64,000 nucleotides of DNA from Mycobacterium dioxanotrophicus (GCF_002157835.1 NZ_CP020809.1:4340001-4404000), one strand, 5' to 3'; positions 1-8,997 are shown, counted from the stretch's first letter. Numbers and translations: made by a program. The notes: a model not told the origin generated them from the letters alone.

Positions 1-1097
1 CCACCGTGGTAGATCACTCCAAGCACGGAGAGTGGGCGGTGTTCGCCCGCCAGATCGCACGAACCCAGGTGGTCAATGCAGCCACGGGAGACTCACCCGG
101 CGGGCCGGTGTCGATGGATTTCCTCAAGTGCCTTCCATCCCCATTGGCGGAGACCGCGATGATGGCGCACTACCTGCCGCTGTTCGGATTTGAGACAAAG
201 TCGCCTGAGGGGGCGTACTTCGCCAAGGTCCTCAACCCTTTGTTCCGCAATCCACGGGGCATCAACAGCACCCGCAAGCTGATGGGGTTCCTCAAGACCA
301 CCGGCGACGCCGAAGCCCGGGCCCTGTCGCTGAATTTCGAGCACTGGGCCGCGCTCCCATACACGCGGGCTTTCATCGACCCGCCGGAGCGCGGACACGG
401 GGACATGGGCCTGCCACCCTTCGACAACCTGGCTGATTTGGCTGCACGCATGGAGTCCGGGTCTACTCCGTATTCGACTGTGTTTCGCACCCATGAGCTT
501 CCGGTCTACCGCGGCGAGAACCCGGACAACGCCACCGATCTGAACAAGTGGGCAGCTTCGGTGTATGGGTCTATCGCACGGATGACGGCTCACCGGTTCG
601 CTCAGATCCGTGGAACGTGTGTGTTTTTCGGGGACGAGATCAGCTTCCTCAAAGGCAACGAGGACGTTGTCGAACTACTTGTCCGTTCGCCCGACCGCAC
701 CGCGCGAAAAGACGCAAATTTTGGAGTGTTCGGATCCCAGCATGGCGAGGATTTCGATCACAACTACGCGATGATCGAGAAGAAGGCAGCCCTCGGGCAG
801 AAGGTGGCTGGCAACGCGCGGGCCGCTCTCAAGCACATGGACATGCCGATACTGGATTCGCTGATCAACATGATGGTCACTCAGACCTCACCGCCAGATC
901 CCGACGACAACACCCGGACTCGCGCCGGCCGCGAGGGCGAAGGCTGGTGGAACGACGGCAACAGCAACATCGTGCGAGTGCAGTTCCTGCCGATCCTGTC
1001 GGCGTCGCTAGCCCGTTTCGCCGACACCCGCAGTTCGAAGATGATCCGTGAGACCGATCTCGACGCAGAGCCGCGTACGCCGCGAGGAGTTGCGTAG
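1..1097 (+). CDS. VirB4/TraC-like conjugation ATPase, C-terminal part (partial)
   Basis: The frame is open at the window edge (first in-frame start is GTG at 6), so the N-terminus with any Walker A motif lies upstream. About 363 residues are visible. Near visible residue 207 a hydrophobic strand ends in a Walker B-like acidic pair (VFFGDE). It is followed by an Arg-rich stretch (RSPDRTARK) and GVFGSQ, the order of motifs in the C-terminal half of VirB4-type ATPases that energise type IV secretion. The next gene starts 2 bp downstream, behind a GAGGAG within this gene's last codons, so the two are translationally linked. A different plasmid ATPase family is possible, because the nucleotide-binding P-loop cannot be seen. 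Confidence 0.55.
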   Translation, partial: TVVDHSKHGEWAVFARQIARTQVVNAATGDSPGGPVSMDFLKCLPSPLAETAMMAHYLPLFGFETKSPEGAYFAKVLNPLFRNPRGINSTRKLMGFLKTTGDAEARALSLNFEHWAALPYTRAFIDPPERGHGDMGLPPFDNLADLAARMESGSTPYSTVFRTHELPVYRGENPDNATDLNKWAASVYGSIARMTAHRFAQIRGTCVFFGDEISFLKGNEDVVELLVRSPDRTARKDANFGVFGSQHGEDFDHNYAMIEKKAALGQKVAGNARAALKHMDMPILDSLINMMVTQTSPPDPDDNTRTRAGREGEGWWNDGNSNIVRVQFLPILSASLARFADTRSSKMIRETDLDAEPRTPRGVA

Positions 1098-1099
1098 CC

Positions 1100-3454
1100 A
1101 TGGCCTCGTTCCTGGATCTGTTCACCGCCACCGACTCCGCCGGTGCCGGCGCCGCGCGGTATCGCCTGCACTTCCTGGGAAGCCAATACCTGCACCAGGA
1201 TTCGTGGATCTTTGGGATGATCACCAGCGTCGTCTTCGAGCTGTACAAGTTCCTGGTGGTGCCGGCCAACGCTCTGCTCGGTCTGGTGCTGTCGTCGGCG
1301 AATTGGATGACCCCGCTCTCGGAGGCGTATCAGCGGTTCTGCGCACCGCTGTTCGCATTCTTTCCGCCGTGGGCGATCGCCTGCGCAGGTCTGGCTCTGG
1401 TGACGTTCTCGGTGTTTCGGTCACGGCTAGCCTCCACCGCCGGAAGCATGTTCACCACCGAGGTCTATAACCGGATCGGCGCCGCACTGGCCATGGTGAT
1501 CGCCGTGATTGTTCTCACCAACAACCCGTTCGCGATCATCGCAAAAGTCTTCGAAACAGCCAACGGTTTCTCGACCGGACTGGCTTCGGCGGTCACCCGA
1601 AGCGCCAACGACACAACGCTCTCGACCGGCCACGCGCTGGTCGACCAGTCGATTCGCACCCCGGCGATCGCACTGAACTACGGCCACGAATTCACCGACT
1701 CGTGCAAGAAGCTGTGGTCGGAGGCGATGGCCTCCGGGCAGGGATTGTCTGTGAACACCGGCTGCTTCGTCGAAGGCCAGAACGCGGCCGGACCTGACAC
1801 CGTCATCACCGCGATCGTCATGCTGGTGCTGCCGGCGCTGCCGATGTTCGTGTTCGCCGTGGTAGCGAGCTGGAAGTTCGTCGTGCACCTGACAGTGTCG
1901 GTGGCCTGCTTCGTGGGCGCGGGGTGGGCAGCTGCGGGCAGTGTCCACAAGCGTCGCGGATTCGACACTTTGTCCAAGGCCTTCGCCCACGCCGCGAGCC
2001 ATCTCATCATGGCAGTGATCACGTCGATGGTGGCTGTCGCGCTGCCTGCGACAGTCTCAGGTCTCGCTACCCAGATTCTGGGCCTCACCGACAATCCGGA
2101 GGTTCAGGTTTACGGGCTGATGGTGTCGCTCGGCATCGGATTCATGGTCTCGTCGTGGGTCATCATCCGCGTCACCGCCAACACCGGTGTCCTGGTGCGG
2201 TTGCTGCACGCCAACGCGGACATCACTTTTCAGCAGATGTTCGGAATTTCACCGGCCGCGAAGTTCAGCACTATCCCCGGAAAGCTCAAGTTCGGCTCGG
2301 ACGAGTGGAAGAAGCACCGCAACGCTCATGACGACGAGCAGAAAAAGAAGCTGGCCGCCAACCCCGCCGACACTGTGCAGGGAAGTGCCGCCGCTGAAAA
2401 GGCAACGCGCGGATCGAAAGGCGCCACCGTGGAAAGCACAATCAGCGCAGAGGATGCTGCCGCCGTCGAACAACTTATCGAGCCAGCGGCATCGCTTGCC
2501 GCGGCCTCTGCCAGCCCTGTGCCTCCCATAACGGTGTTCGGCAACAACACACACTCCGGCCCCGATCCCAAAGGCCAGGAGCAACGGCGAGTCAACGGTC
2601 ACTTGGATTCGGATGCCGACGTGTTCGGCCACTACGTCAGCCCCGCGGTGTTGGCTCCAGCCTCTTCCCCTGATGACGACGGTGACCTGGCGGGCCGGGC
2701 CGCGCTTCCGGCCGCGTCGGGTCTAGTTCCCCCGCCGCTGTCGGCGCCGGGTTCTGTACCGGCGATCGAGGCTGCCCCGTTCATGTCACCGGCGTCGATG
2801 CTGACCGACCCGGCGCGGCACGCACGAGACCCGCTACCGGCACCGGAACCGGTCCCCGTGGCCGGAAACGTCTACGCCGACCCCGCACTCGACATCGCCG
2901 CCCGTGCCGCAGGGGCGACCTTGGTCGTCGCGCGCGGGCGCCCGGTAGTGCGCCGGGCCAAGTCGTGGCTGCGCCCGTTCCGCTCCGACCGCGAACCGGT
3001 ACCAGCACCGGCGCTGGGGGTTCCCGATGTGTCGCAGGGCCCCGCGCTGGTTCCAACTGTGTCCGCCGAACTGTCGGACACAGCCAAGGAATCCGGCGCC
3101 TCCTCTGTTGCGGTCAATGCGCAGCAGCAGTGGAACAGAGGATGGCTGCGTCGGTGGAGACAGCGCGAAGAACCTGTCACGAACCCCGCACCCGCGCCGT
3201 CTGCAACGAAGTCAGGCAGCGGTTCGGGAAGCATCCGACACCCGGGATCGTTCTGCGCACCCCTCCCTGACTTCGTTGCAGCCGATGCACTGCAGGTCGA
3301 ACGGGAGCTGATAGGAGCAGTCCTGGCCGCCAACGGGAAACGCGCAGTCTTCACGATCGACCCGACCGATACGCGTATCGGAATCCGGCTCAGTTCTGAC
3401 CCCGACGAACGTGTCGTGCGCATCAGCGGTGACGGTTTCGGGGATCCGACGTGA
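1100..3454 (+). CDS. Polytopic membrane protein with long Pro/Ala-rich tail, TrbL/VirB6-like candidate
   Basis: 784 residues. The first ~360 residues hold about seven hydrophobic segments (roughly 38-60, 86-106, 128-148, 234-256, 262-280, 300-324, 338-360). From ~400 to ~745 the chain is low-complexity, Pro/Ala/Ser-rich and soluble, interrupted by basic patches, and a short ordered stretch follows at the C-terminus. A multi-spanning protein beside a VirB4-like ATPase is the pattern of a VirB6/TrbL inner-membrane channel component. No family-specific motif was recognised, so this role is inferred from topology and position. The start ATG sits 2 bp after the upstream stop with a Shine-Dalgarno GAGGAG. 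Confidence 0.55.
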   Translation: MASFLDLFTATDSAGAGAARYRLHFLGSQYLHQDSWIFGMITSVVFELYKFLVVPANALLGLVLSSANWMTPLSEAYQRFCAPLFAFFPPWAIACAGLALVTFSVFRSRLASTAGSMFTTEVYNRIGAALAMVIAVIVLTNNPFAIIAKVFETANGFSTGLASAVTRSANDTTLSTGHALVDQSIRTPAIALNYGHEFTDSCKKLWSEAMASGQGLSVNTGCFVEGQNAAGPDTVITAIVMLVLPALPMFVFAVVASWKFVVHLTVSVACFVGAGWAAAGSVHKRRGFDTLSKAFAHAASHLIMAVITSMVAVALPATVSGLATQILGLTDNPEVQVYGLMVSLGIGFMVSSWVIIRVTANTGVLVRLLHANADITFQQMFGISPAAKFSTIPGKLKFGSDEWKKHRNAHDDEQKKKLAANPADTVQGSAAAEKATRGSKGATVESTISAEDAAAVEQLIEPAASLAAASASPVPPITVFGNNTHSGPDPKGQEQRRVNGHLDSDADVFGHYVSPAVLAPASSPDDDGDLAGRAALPAASGLVPPPLSAPGSVPAIEAAPFMSPASMLTDPARHARDPLPAPEPVPVAGNVYADPALDIAARAAGATLVVARGRPVVRRAKSWLRPFRSDREPVPAPALGVPDVSQGPALVPTVSAELSDTAKESGASSVAVNAQQQWNRGWLRRWRQREEPVTNPAPAPSATKSGSGSGSIRHPGSFCAPLPDFVAADALQVERELIGAVLAANGKRAVFTIDPTDTRIGIRLSSDPDERVVRISGDGFGDPT

Positions 3455-3539
3455 TCACCCGCGCCGCGTGCGGCGTGGACTTGGTCGCCGCTGCAACCAT
3501 GTGCCCCACCAGGAATCGAACCGCCAAGGAGAAACGACC

Positions 3540-4760
3540 ATGACTGTCCCACCCGAGCAGCCCAACGTTCGGCGCATGCGGGACAAGTACCGCAACGCGC
3601 CCGCGGCCAACGACTTCATCGACCGTCCAGCCCCGGCTCCCCCGCCGGCTTTCACCGACCCCATCCCCAACGGCGCGCCGGTACCGCCTCCTCTGGGGAT
3701 GGGCGGACGGACCGCCACTGCGGCGCAGTGGGCACCCGCCGGCCAGTACGACGATGTCACTGTGATCGGGCGGCCCGCGGTTCCTGCCGACTTCGGTCGG
3801 CCCGTCGCCCCGGCGGACCTTGGCCGACCGGTGGCCACTGCCGACACCGGTCGCGCCGAGCGCATCATCGAGGGTCGCACCGAAGGCGCTCAACGCGGCT
3901 GGCGCGCGAAGGCGAACAAGATTTTCTGGCTGCACCTGTCCAAGGGGGCCGATGAGATCGCGTACGACCAGCGGATCGCTCAGATCCGGCGCACGCTGCG
4001 AGCACCGAAGCGGGTCGGTGTCGTCTCGGGGAAAGGCTCGGCGGGTAAGACCGCGATAGCTCTGAACATGGGGGCCACCATCTCCTCGGCCCACCGCGGG
4101 ATGAAAGTAGCTGCGTTGTCGATTGACCCGCTGGGAAATCTCACAGACCGTGTGCGCAAGGTCAGCGACCAGACCCCCGCCTCGGTGATGTCTCTGGCTT
4201 CGGACCAAGACCTGAACCGCGCTTCTGATGTGAGCAGCTATCTGCTCACCGACAAGTCCGGGCTACGGGTGCTCGGTGCCAGCACGGCCGACGGTGCGGG
4301 GTTCCTGACCGCGGAGAAACTGGAGCGGGCGCTGGGCGAACTGTCCAAGTGGTTCGACCTGTCGATTCTCGATTTCGGCCTCAATATCGACTCGCAGGTG
4401 TATCACCAGGGCCTGGCCCAGACCGACCAACTGGTGCTGGCAGCATCCACTGCCGCCGACTCGATCGACGAGTTGCACGTTCTGATCGAAACATTGAAGC
4501 GGTTCGGTGGGCGGTACGTGGAGCTGCTCAGAGACGCGGTGGTCGTGTTCACTCAGACGCGACCGGGCAAGGGCCACATCGACGTGGCAGCCGAGCGGGA
4601 CCGGATCCACGCCTCCTACCAACTCCCAGTCGTCACCATCCCGTGGGATGAACACATCAGCGAGGGGGGTCCGATGAGCCTGGACCTGCTTGACGAGGAC
4701 ACCCGGCTGCCATTCGTGTGGCTGGCGGCGGAGGTGATGAGCCGACTCCCCGCCGACTAA
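3540..4760 (+). CDS. MinD/ParA-like P-loop ATPase with Pro-rich N-terminus
   Basis: 406 residues from ATG 3540, chosen over an upstream GTG because AAGGAG lies 8 bp before it and the upstream residues look non-coding. Residues 1-~150 are Pro/Ala-rich and contain a short repeat around GRPVAPADLGRP. The ATPase domain begins near 158 with the deviant Walker A GKGSAGKT, which has the KGG-x-GKT layout of the SIMIBI class (MinD, ParA, EspI/SCO5717-like proteins). A later LSILDFG strand fits Walker B. Such ATPases partition DNA or position secretion machinery at the membrane. Here the gene follows the membrane protein, so either a conjugation or a maintenance role is possible. Confidence 0.75.
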   Translation: MTVPPEQPNVRRMRDKYRNAPAANDFIDRPAPAPPPAFTDPIPNGAPVPPPLGMGGRTATAAQWAPAGQYDDVTVIGRPAVPADFGRPVAPADLGRPVATADTGRAERIIEGRTEGAQRGWRAKANKIFWLHLSKGADEIAYDQRIAQIRRTLRAPKRVGVVSGKGSAGKTAIALNMGATISSAHRGMKVAALSIDPLGNLTDRVRKVSDQTPASVMSLASDQDLNRASDVSSYLLTDKSGLRVLGASTADGAGFLTAEKLERALGELSKWFDLSILDFGLNIDSQVYHQGLAQTDQLVLAASTAADSIDELHVLIETLKRFGGRYVELLRDAVVVFTQTRPGKGHIDVAAERDRIHASYQLPVVTIPWDEHISEGGPMSLDLLDEDTRLPFVWLAAEVMSRLPAD

Positions 4761-4812
4761 CTGATCCACGCACACCACCGCATTGAACCCGAGACCATAG
4801 AAGGAGTTTCCC

Positions 4813-5145
4813 GTGACTGACACCATCAACGAGACCTACGTCGGCACCGACCAGGACGCCGCCGACGCTGCACGACTGGCCGAGGGTCTGCGTACCTTGC
4901 GCGAGTTGCGCAGCTTCTACGACCAGTCCACCGCCGATCTCGAGGCCGGACGTGAGGCCGGTCGGGCGCGCGTGGCCGAACTTCAGGCTGAGGTCGACGC
5001 CGACATCGCCAAGTTGGCCGACATCGTCAACGAGGCCGCAGTCGAGTTCAACAACGCCGCTTCCGAATTGGTGGAGACCGGCTTCGCCAGCCCGAAGGTG
5101 CTCACGGGCAAAGGCCTGGGAACGCTGCGGGTCAAGAAATCCTGA
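4813..5145 (+). CDS. Small coiled-coil protein of unknown function
   Basis: 110 residues from GTG 4813, preceded by a strong AAGGAG at 4801-4806. Residues ~15-90 are a heptad-rich helix (Ala/Glu/Leu pattern) predicted to form a coiled coil. The C-terminus is short and basic, ending in KKS. I recognise no family. It lies 52 bp after the MinD-like ATPase and just before an intrinsic terminator, so it is probably the last gene of the same transcript and may be a partner of that ATPase. Confidence 0.7.
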   Translation: MTDTINETYVGTDQDAADAARLAEGLRTLRELRSFYDQSTADLEAGREAGRARVAELQAEVDADIAKLADIVNEAAVEFNNAASELVETGFASPKVLTGKGLGTLRVKKS

Positions 5146-5284
5146 CCGGCGCATGTCCGAGCGCTTGACCATTACCTTGCCAGCGGGGCCAGGGATGAGC
5201 CCGACGATTTGAACGCATGCTCGGAGCACCTTCCTGGTAACCGTGACTTCGAGGGCGAGGAGCTGTCGGACTAAATGCCGGCTC

Positions 5285-5333
5285 CGACGATGCCCCATGG
5301 AACCGTGACGGTCTGTGGGGCATCGTCGTTTTT
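5285..5333 (+). terminator. Intrinsic terminator closing the conjugation-type operon
   Basis: A perfect 13-bp inverted repeat (arms 5285-5297 and 5316-5328, core GATGCCCCA/TGGGGCATC) has an 18-nt loop and is followed at once by TTTTT (5329-5333). This is the clearest factor-independent terminator in the window. The surrounding 5146-5608 (463 bp) has no convincing gene. Apart from this hairpin it holds only a small palindrome before the next gene. Confidence 0.85.
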
Positions 5334-5577
5334 CAGGGGCCGGGGCCTCACCGGGCCCACATATTCAACAGCGCGGTGGATTAAGCGTTTCGGCGCCAAG
5401 GAAACACCCCAGCATCACCACGCGCCGGCCCAGGGTCTTGTGCTGTGCCGAGCACGATCGCAGCAGAGCACTCAGAGGTACGCGGCGAGATCGGCGGCCG
5501 GGCACCCGTGGCCGTGAGCCCCAACCCACTGCCCTCCCTCCCCCTGCTAACTGGTCGACGGACCGCAACTCGTGTTA

Positions 5578-5594
5578 ATCTCTATTTTAGAGAT
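5578..5594 (+). promoter_or_regulatory. 17-bp palindrome just upstream of the DUF3310 gene
   Basis: ATCTCTA-TTT-TAGAGAT is a perfect 7-bp inverted repeat ending 14 bp before the ATG at 5609 and 3 bp before the CAGGAGGA ribosome site. This AT-rich island in GC-rich DNA is a likely operator or promoter element for the cargo operon 5609-7938. The bound protein is not identifiable, though the element's own HTH regulator is a candidate. Confidence 0.45.
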
Positions 5595-5608
5595 ACAGGA
5601 GGATTGAG

Positions 5609-6007
5609 ATGACCGCAGTCGACCTCGCCACCAGCCATGACCCGGTGAATCATCCGTCGCACTACACCAACCATCCAAGCGGTATCGAATGCATCGAGGT
5701 CACCCGCCAACTCAGCTTCGACCCGGGAAACGCCGTGAAGTACGTATGGCGCCGAGGCGACAAGGGAAATCCGCTGCAGGACCTGGAAAAGTCGCTCTTC
5801 CTCCTCGCCGACGCGCGCAACCACGCACCAAAGTTGCGCCGCGTTCCCCGCAAGGCCGCCAAGTTGCTGCTGCAGGTCGCCGACGCTGAAACCGACGCCG
5901 ACGCCGCGATGTTCTATCGCGCCGTCGCAGGTCGCCGCTGGGCGGACGCAGAGGCGGCGGTGCTTGCACTGCGAGACGCACTCGCACACGCGCCGGCGCA
6001 GATCTGA
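5609..6007 (+). CDS. DUF3310 family (phage nucleotide-kinase-like) protein
   Basis: 132 residues, with RBS AGGAGGA 6 bp before the ATG. Residues ~11-18 read VNHPSHYT and are followed by IECIEVTRQL and then GNAVKYVWRRGDKGNPLQDLEK, the signature of the DUF3310 domain found in many phage and plasmid proteins and often labelled nucleotide kinase without proof. The C-terminal half is Ala-rich helical and not part of the domain. It starts a tight block with the exonuclease, 12 bp downstream. Its presence supports the mobile nature of the region. Biochemical function is unknown. Confidence 0.75.
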   Translation: MTAVDLATSHDPVNHPSHYTNHPSGIECIEVTRQLSFDPGNAVKYVWRRGDKGNPLQDLEKSLFLLADARNHAPKLRRVPRKAAKLLLQVADAETDADAAMFYRAVAGRRWADAEAAVLALRDALAHAPAQI

Positions 6008-6019
6008 CGAGGAGACACC

Positions 6020-6730
6020 GTGTCCGACGCCGGAACCGGCAACCTCGCCGTCATCGATATCGAAACCACCGGACTCGACCCGAGACATGACCTCATCCTC
6101 GAGGTCGGTGTTGTCATCATCGACAACACACTGCGTGAAGTCGACCACCGCAGCGTGCTCCTAGTGACCGACTCCACCACGGCCTGGGCGTCTCGCATTC
6201 AACAGCGCTGGAACAGCTTCATCGTGACTACAGGCGCCGCAGCAGGTTCCGCCACTGCCTGTCGCGACGATGCGGAGCTCACCATGGCGCAAGCCATGCA
6301 CCTGGACAACGGATTGATCGCTGACCTCCTGAACCCTTGCGGATTCCTCGCCCCCACGGACCTGTCCAACTCCAACCGAGTCGTGTCGCCCAGCCGACGG
6401 AACGGGGCCCGAGAAATCCGCAAGTTCCTTGACGAACACCAGATCACTCAACCGGTTCCGATGGTCGGCAGCTCCATCCGTTCGTTGGACGGTCCGTTCC
6501 TGGAACGGCATATGCCGAAGTTGTTCTCCCGGTTCAACCACCGCACGATCGACGCCTCAGCCCTACTCGAACTGGCGCGGTTCATAGACCCGGACAGGCA
6601 CGCCGCACTCACCAACGCGGTCGCCCCCTCCATGCACCGCACCGTCAGCGACTGTCGCCGATCCCTTGATTTCATCCGAGCCTTCGCCGTCCAGTACGGG
6701 ATCGGCGACCTCGCCTCCCCCGAGGCGTAG
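6020..6730 (+). CDS. DEDDh 3'-5' exonuclease, oligoribonuclease-like
   Basis: 236 residues from GTG 6020 (GAGGAG at 6009-6014). Exo I is VIDIETTGLD near residue 10, with the D-x-E metal ligands. Exo II is the GSSIRSLDGPFLERHMPKL stretch near 155, matching the Orn-type motif before the FNHRTIDAS segment. Exo III is HRTVSDCRRS near 210, with His and Asp five residues apart (DEDDh). All catalytic residues are present. Residues ~60-130 form an insertion not found in ordinary ~200-residue oligoribonuclease. In a mobile element it may degrade short RNA or DNA to recycle nucleotides or to counter nucleotide-signal defence. The substrate is not known. Confidence 0.75.
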   Translation: MSDAGTGNLAVIDIETTGLDPRHDLILEVGVVIIDNTLREVDHRSVLLVTDSTTAWASRIQQRWNSFIVTTGAAAGSATACRDDAELTMAQAMHLDNGLIADLLNPCGFLAPTDLSNSNRVVSPSRRNGAREIRKFLDEHQITQPVPMVGSSIRSLDGPFLERHMPKLFSRFNHRTIDASALLELARFIDPDRHAALTNAVAPSMHRTVSDCRRSLDFIRAFAVQYGIGDLASPEA

Positions 6731-6734
6731 GCAC

Positions 6735-6995
6735 ATGAGCGCCGGCACCGACGGGATCCGCCCTCTTACCTACGCCACTGGCGGGCCACCCGGAATGCAG
6801 CCAGGCGACGCCCCGAACACGTTCTGGCACAAGACCGAGGTCATCTTTACCGACGGATCACTGACCGTGCTGGTGTGGCCTGACCCGATACCTGCCGACG
6901 ATATCGACACCTACCTGCGCACGGTAGCGGGCCGCCTCCCCGCACAGACGCTGATGTTGAGCACCAGCACAGCCGGCCACGGGAAGACGAGGTAA
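6735..6995 (+). CDS. Small hypothetical protein
   Basis: 86 residues from ATG 6735, four bases after the exonuclease stop. The longer frame back to 6666 would overlap the exonuclease and is not preferred. It contains an HKTEVIFTDGSLTVLVWPDP stretch that looks like a beta hairpin and a short C-terminal helix. No family is recognised. Its position between exonuclease and hydrolase, with gaps of 4 and 7 bp, shows it is co-transcribed. Confidence 0.55.
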   Translation: MSAGTDGIRPLTYATGGPPGMQPGDAPNTFWHKTEVIFTDGSLTVLVWPDPIPADDIDTYLRTVAGRLPAQTLMLSTSTAGHGKTR

Positions 6996-7002
6996 TACCG
7001 CC

Positions 7003-7938
7003 ATGCCCGTCGCACATGGACTGAAGCCCCGCCAGCAACGCATCCTCACCCGTGACGGAACATCACTAGCAGTGTCCCAGTGGGGCAGGCCCGACGCCCA
7101 CAGCACCGCGGTGTTCCTACACGGACTGTGCCTGGACCGCACCGCGTGGGACGCTCAGATCCATGAGGTGACAAAGCGCTTCGACGGCCGAGCACGCGCC
7201 ATCGGATATGACCATCGTGGTCACGGAGAGTCGTCCCCTACCCCCATCCATACCTATAACGTCGACCAGCTCGCCGACGACCTCGACGACCTCCTCACCG
7301 CTATCGCCCCTGTTGGACCAGTCACCCTGATTGGCCATTCGCTCGGGGCGATGGTCGCATTGACCTACCTGTCACGCATCTCCCACAGGTGCACCGCCGA
7401 AGTGCGCGGACTGGTGTTGTGCGCTACTGCATCCGGTCGGATTGCACGACACGGAGTCGGCCAGCTACTGAACCTTCCGGTCCTCGACGGGCTCGTCGAG
7501 ATTGCCAGCCACATCCCGCCCCGCGCCGCCACCGCCGTTACGACTCCACTTCGACTGGTCCTCGACCAGCTCAGCACCCACGGTGGGATCAATCAGCGGG
7601 GGCTGAGCTCGGTGGTCTCCAGCGCGCTGGCCAACACATCGCTACGTACTGCTGTCGGCTTCCTGCCCAGTCTGCGCGACTTCGATGTTCACACCGCACT
7701 GACAGGCATTCGCGCTCACACCACAGTGCTGTCCGGAGGACTGGACGTTCTTACCCCTACGGCACATGCGGAGGAAATGGCCGCCGCCATTCCGGGTGCT
7801 GTGCATCTACACGTCCCGTGGGCCGGACACATGCTGCCTCAACAGGTTCCGAGCCTTGTCGGCAAGGCGATCATCGATACGATCGCTGCTTCCGAATCCG
7901 CGCAGCCGATCGTCCGTGTACCTGCTGCAGTTTCGTGA
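7003..7938 (+). CDS. Alpha/beta-hydrolase fold protein
   Basis: 311 residues, ATG 7003, 7 bp after the preceding stop. The oxyanion motif is FLHGLCLD (~38-45). The nucleophile elbow is GHSLGA (Ser near 110). The acid is probably the Asp in SGGLDVLTP and the base the His in WAGHMLP near the C-terminus, so the triad is complete. The DHRGHGES motif is typical of lactonase/esterase and haloperoxidase-like members. Substrate is unknown. A hydrolase is an unexpected cargo gene. It is the last gene of the block 5609-7938. The 197 bp after it show no convincing gene. Confidence 0.7.
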   Translation: MPVAHGLKPRQQRILTRDGTSLAVSQWGRPDAHSTAVFLHGLCLDRTAWDAQIHEVTKRFDGRARAIGYDHRGHGESSPTPIHTYNVDQLADDLDDLLTAIAPVGPVTLIGHSLGAMVALTYLSRISHRCTAEVRGLVLCATASGRIARHGVGQLLNLPVLDGLVEIASHIPPRAATAVTTPLRLVLDQLSTHGGINQRGLSSVVSSALANTSLRTAVGFLPSLRDFDVHTALTGIRAHTTVLSGGLDVLTPTAHAEEMAAAIPGAVHLHVPWAGHMLPQQVPSLVGKAIIDTIAASESAQPIVRVPAAVS

Positions 7939-8135
7939 GCAGGAGAGTTTCAAAACCGCAGGTGGAACGGGGACGGTTATATTTGTCGATCCTCGCCAAG
8001 GTAGCCGAACAGGTGAAGACTTGATGGACACTGTCGAGGTGCGCCACGGAGTGACGCCGACCGGGTCAACCACGGAACAACACTTCGGCGTTCACCCAGA
8101 CGCCTGGCGTTCTGATCGCAGGCGGGGCCGCCGAT

Positions 8136-8570
8136 CTACGAAACTTCCTGAGCCCACTGGACAACAAGGCGTTCACCGAGCGCATCAAGCACAGAAGATA
8201 CAACCGCGTTATGTAGACCGATTCCGCCGGGGAAGTCGGGATAGACCTCTTCCAGCTCAGTTTGCGACCGGTATCGAACGATCGACACCGGCGGGATCTC
8301 ATCGGCCGAATGCCGGGCGTCGAGATCAGCGACAGCGTCGAGGAACTGCTGCACCATCTGAGATTTCCGCCGAAGCAGCCCGTCGAGAAGCTCGTATACG
8401 TCGTCCTTGATGGACTGGTCAGACCCCGGCGATTCCCAATACTGCCATGTTCGCAGACTTACTCCACAAAGATCCGCGGCGGCCCGCATCGACAGCCCGG
8501 CAACTTCCCGCATTGTCCGCAAATGCGCGGAGGATTTCACGCTGGAGTTCTGCGGACCGTCTGCGATCAT
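8136..8570 (-). CDS. HTH regulator resembling the Aca2/YdiL (DUF1870) family
   Basis: 144 residues, ATG at 8570 with GGAGGGA placed 4 bp upstream on the minus strand. Residues ~16-47 form a Cro/C1-type helix-turn-helix (RTMREVAGLSMRAAADLCGV then LRTWQYWE). The C-terminal part carries the TELEEVYPDFPG segment followed by a helical tail, the layout of YdiL/Aca2 proteins (HTH plus a C-terminal dimerisation domain with a YPD motif). Aca proteins repress anti-CRISPR operons, while other family members are plain regulators. It is probably the element's own repressor. Family assignment is by eye only. Confidence 0.55.
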   Translation of the reverse strand: MIADGPQNSSVKSSAHLRTMREVAGLSMRAAADLCGVSLRTWQYWESPGSDQSIKDDVYELLDGLLRRKSQMVQQFLDAVADLDARHSADEIPPVSIVRYRSQTELEEVYPDFPGGIGLHNAVVSSVLDALGERLVVQWAQEVS

Positions 8571-8997
8571 CTGCTCCCTCCGTTTCGCAGCACCGTGCGT
8601 GATTCGTCCACGACCATGCGCGTAAGCCGCGAACTCCGCTGCGTTAACGCGCTATCCATATACGCGAGTCTTCAAGCTGACCGACTCGGTTTGTGTGCCA
8701 GTCCAACTCGGCCCGGGGATTACCGCGCGAGCCACCCGGTCCTGGCTCAGTCCCAGTTCATCGCGAACGCCGCACACTCGCGGGCCAACCACCGCGTCGA
8801 AACTCTCCACACCGGAAACAGTACCGACCTCGTGATGTCACCGTTCTTGCTGCTGACCGTTGTCACTGTGCTGTCACTTGCCTCGATCGACAGGGTGCAG
8901 TCCAGTCATTTTGCCGAATCCGCACATCGGCGCTGTGAAAATGAGACTTCCGTCGCCTGGGGACTGAATGCGCGGACAGCGGGGCCCGCAAGCCCGA
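8571..8997. promoter_or_regulatory. Intergenic control region between the HTH regulator and excisionase
   Basis: No gene can be supported in these 427 bp. The 10-bp perfect palindrome GCGTTAACGC (8641-8650) lies 71 bp upstream of the HTH start, and an AT-rich CCATATACGCG follows at about 8657. The related CGTATACG palindrome (9266-9273) lies just upstream of the excisionase start. These are candidate operators for the HTH protein or the excisionase. Confidence 0.35.

Noticed and set aside
7766..8410. Plus-strand frame after the hydrolase
   Set aside because: Starts inside the hydrolase and runs over the HTH gene; the short start at 8023 has only a weak RBS. A small gene at 7939-8135 cannot be ruled out but is not supported.
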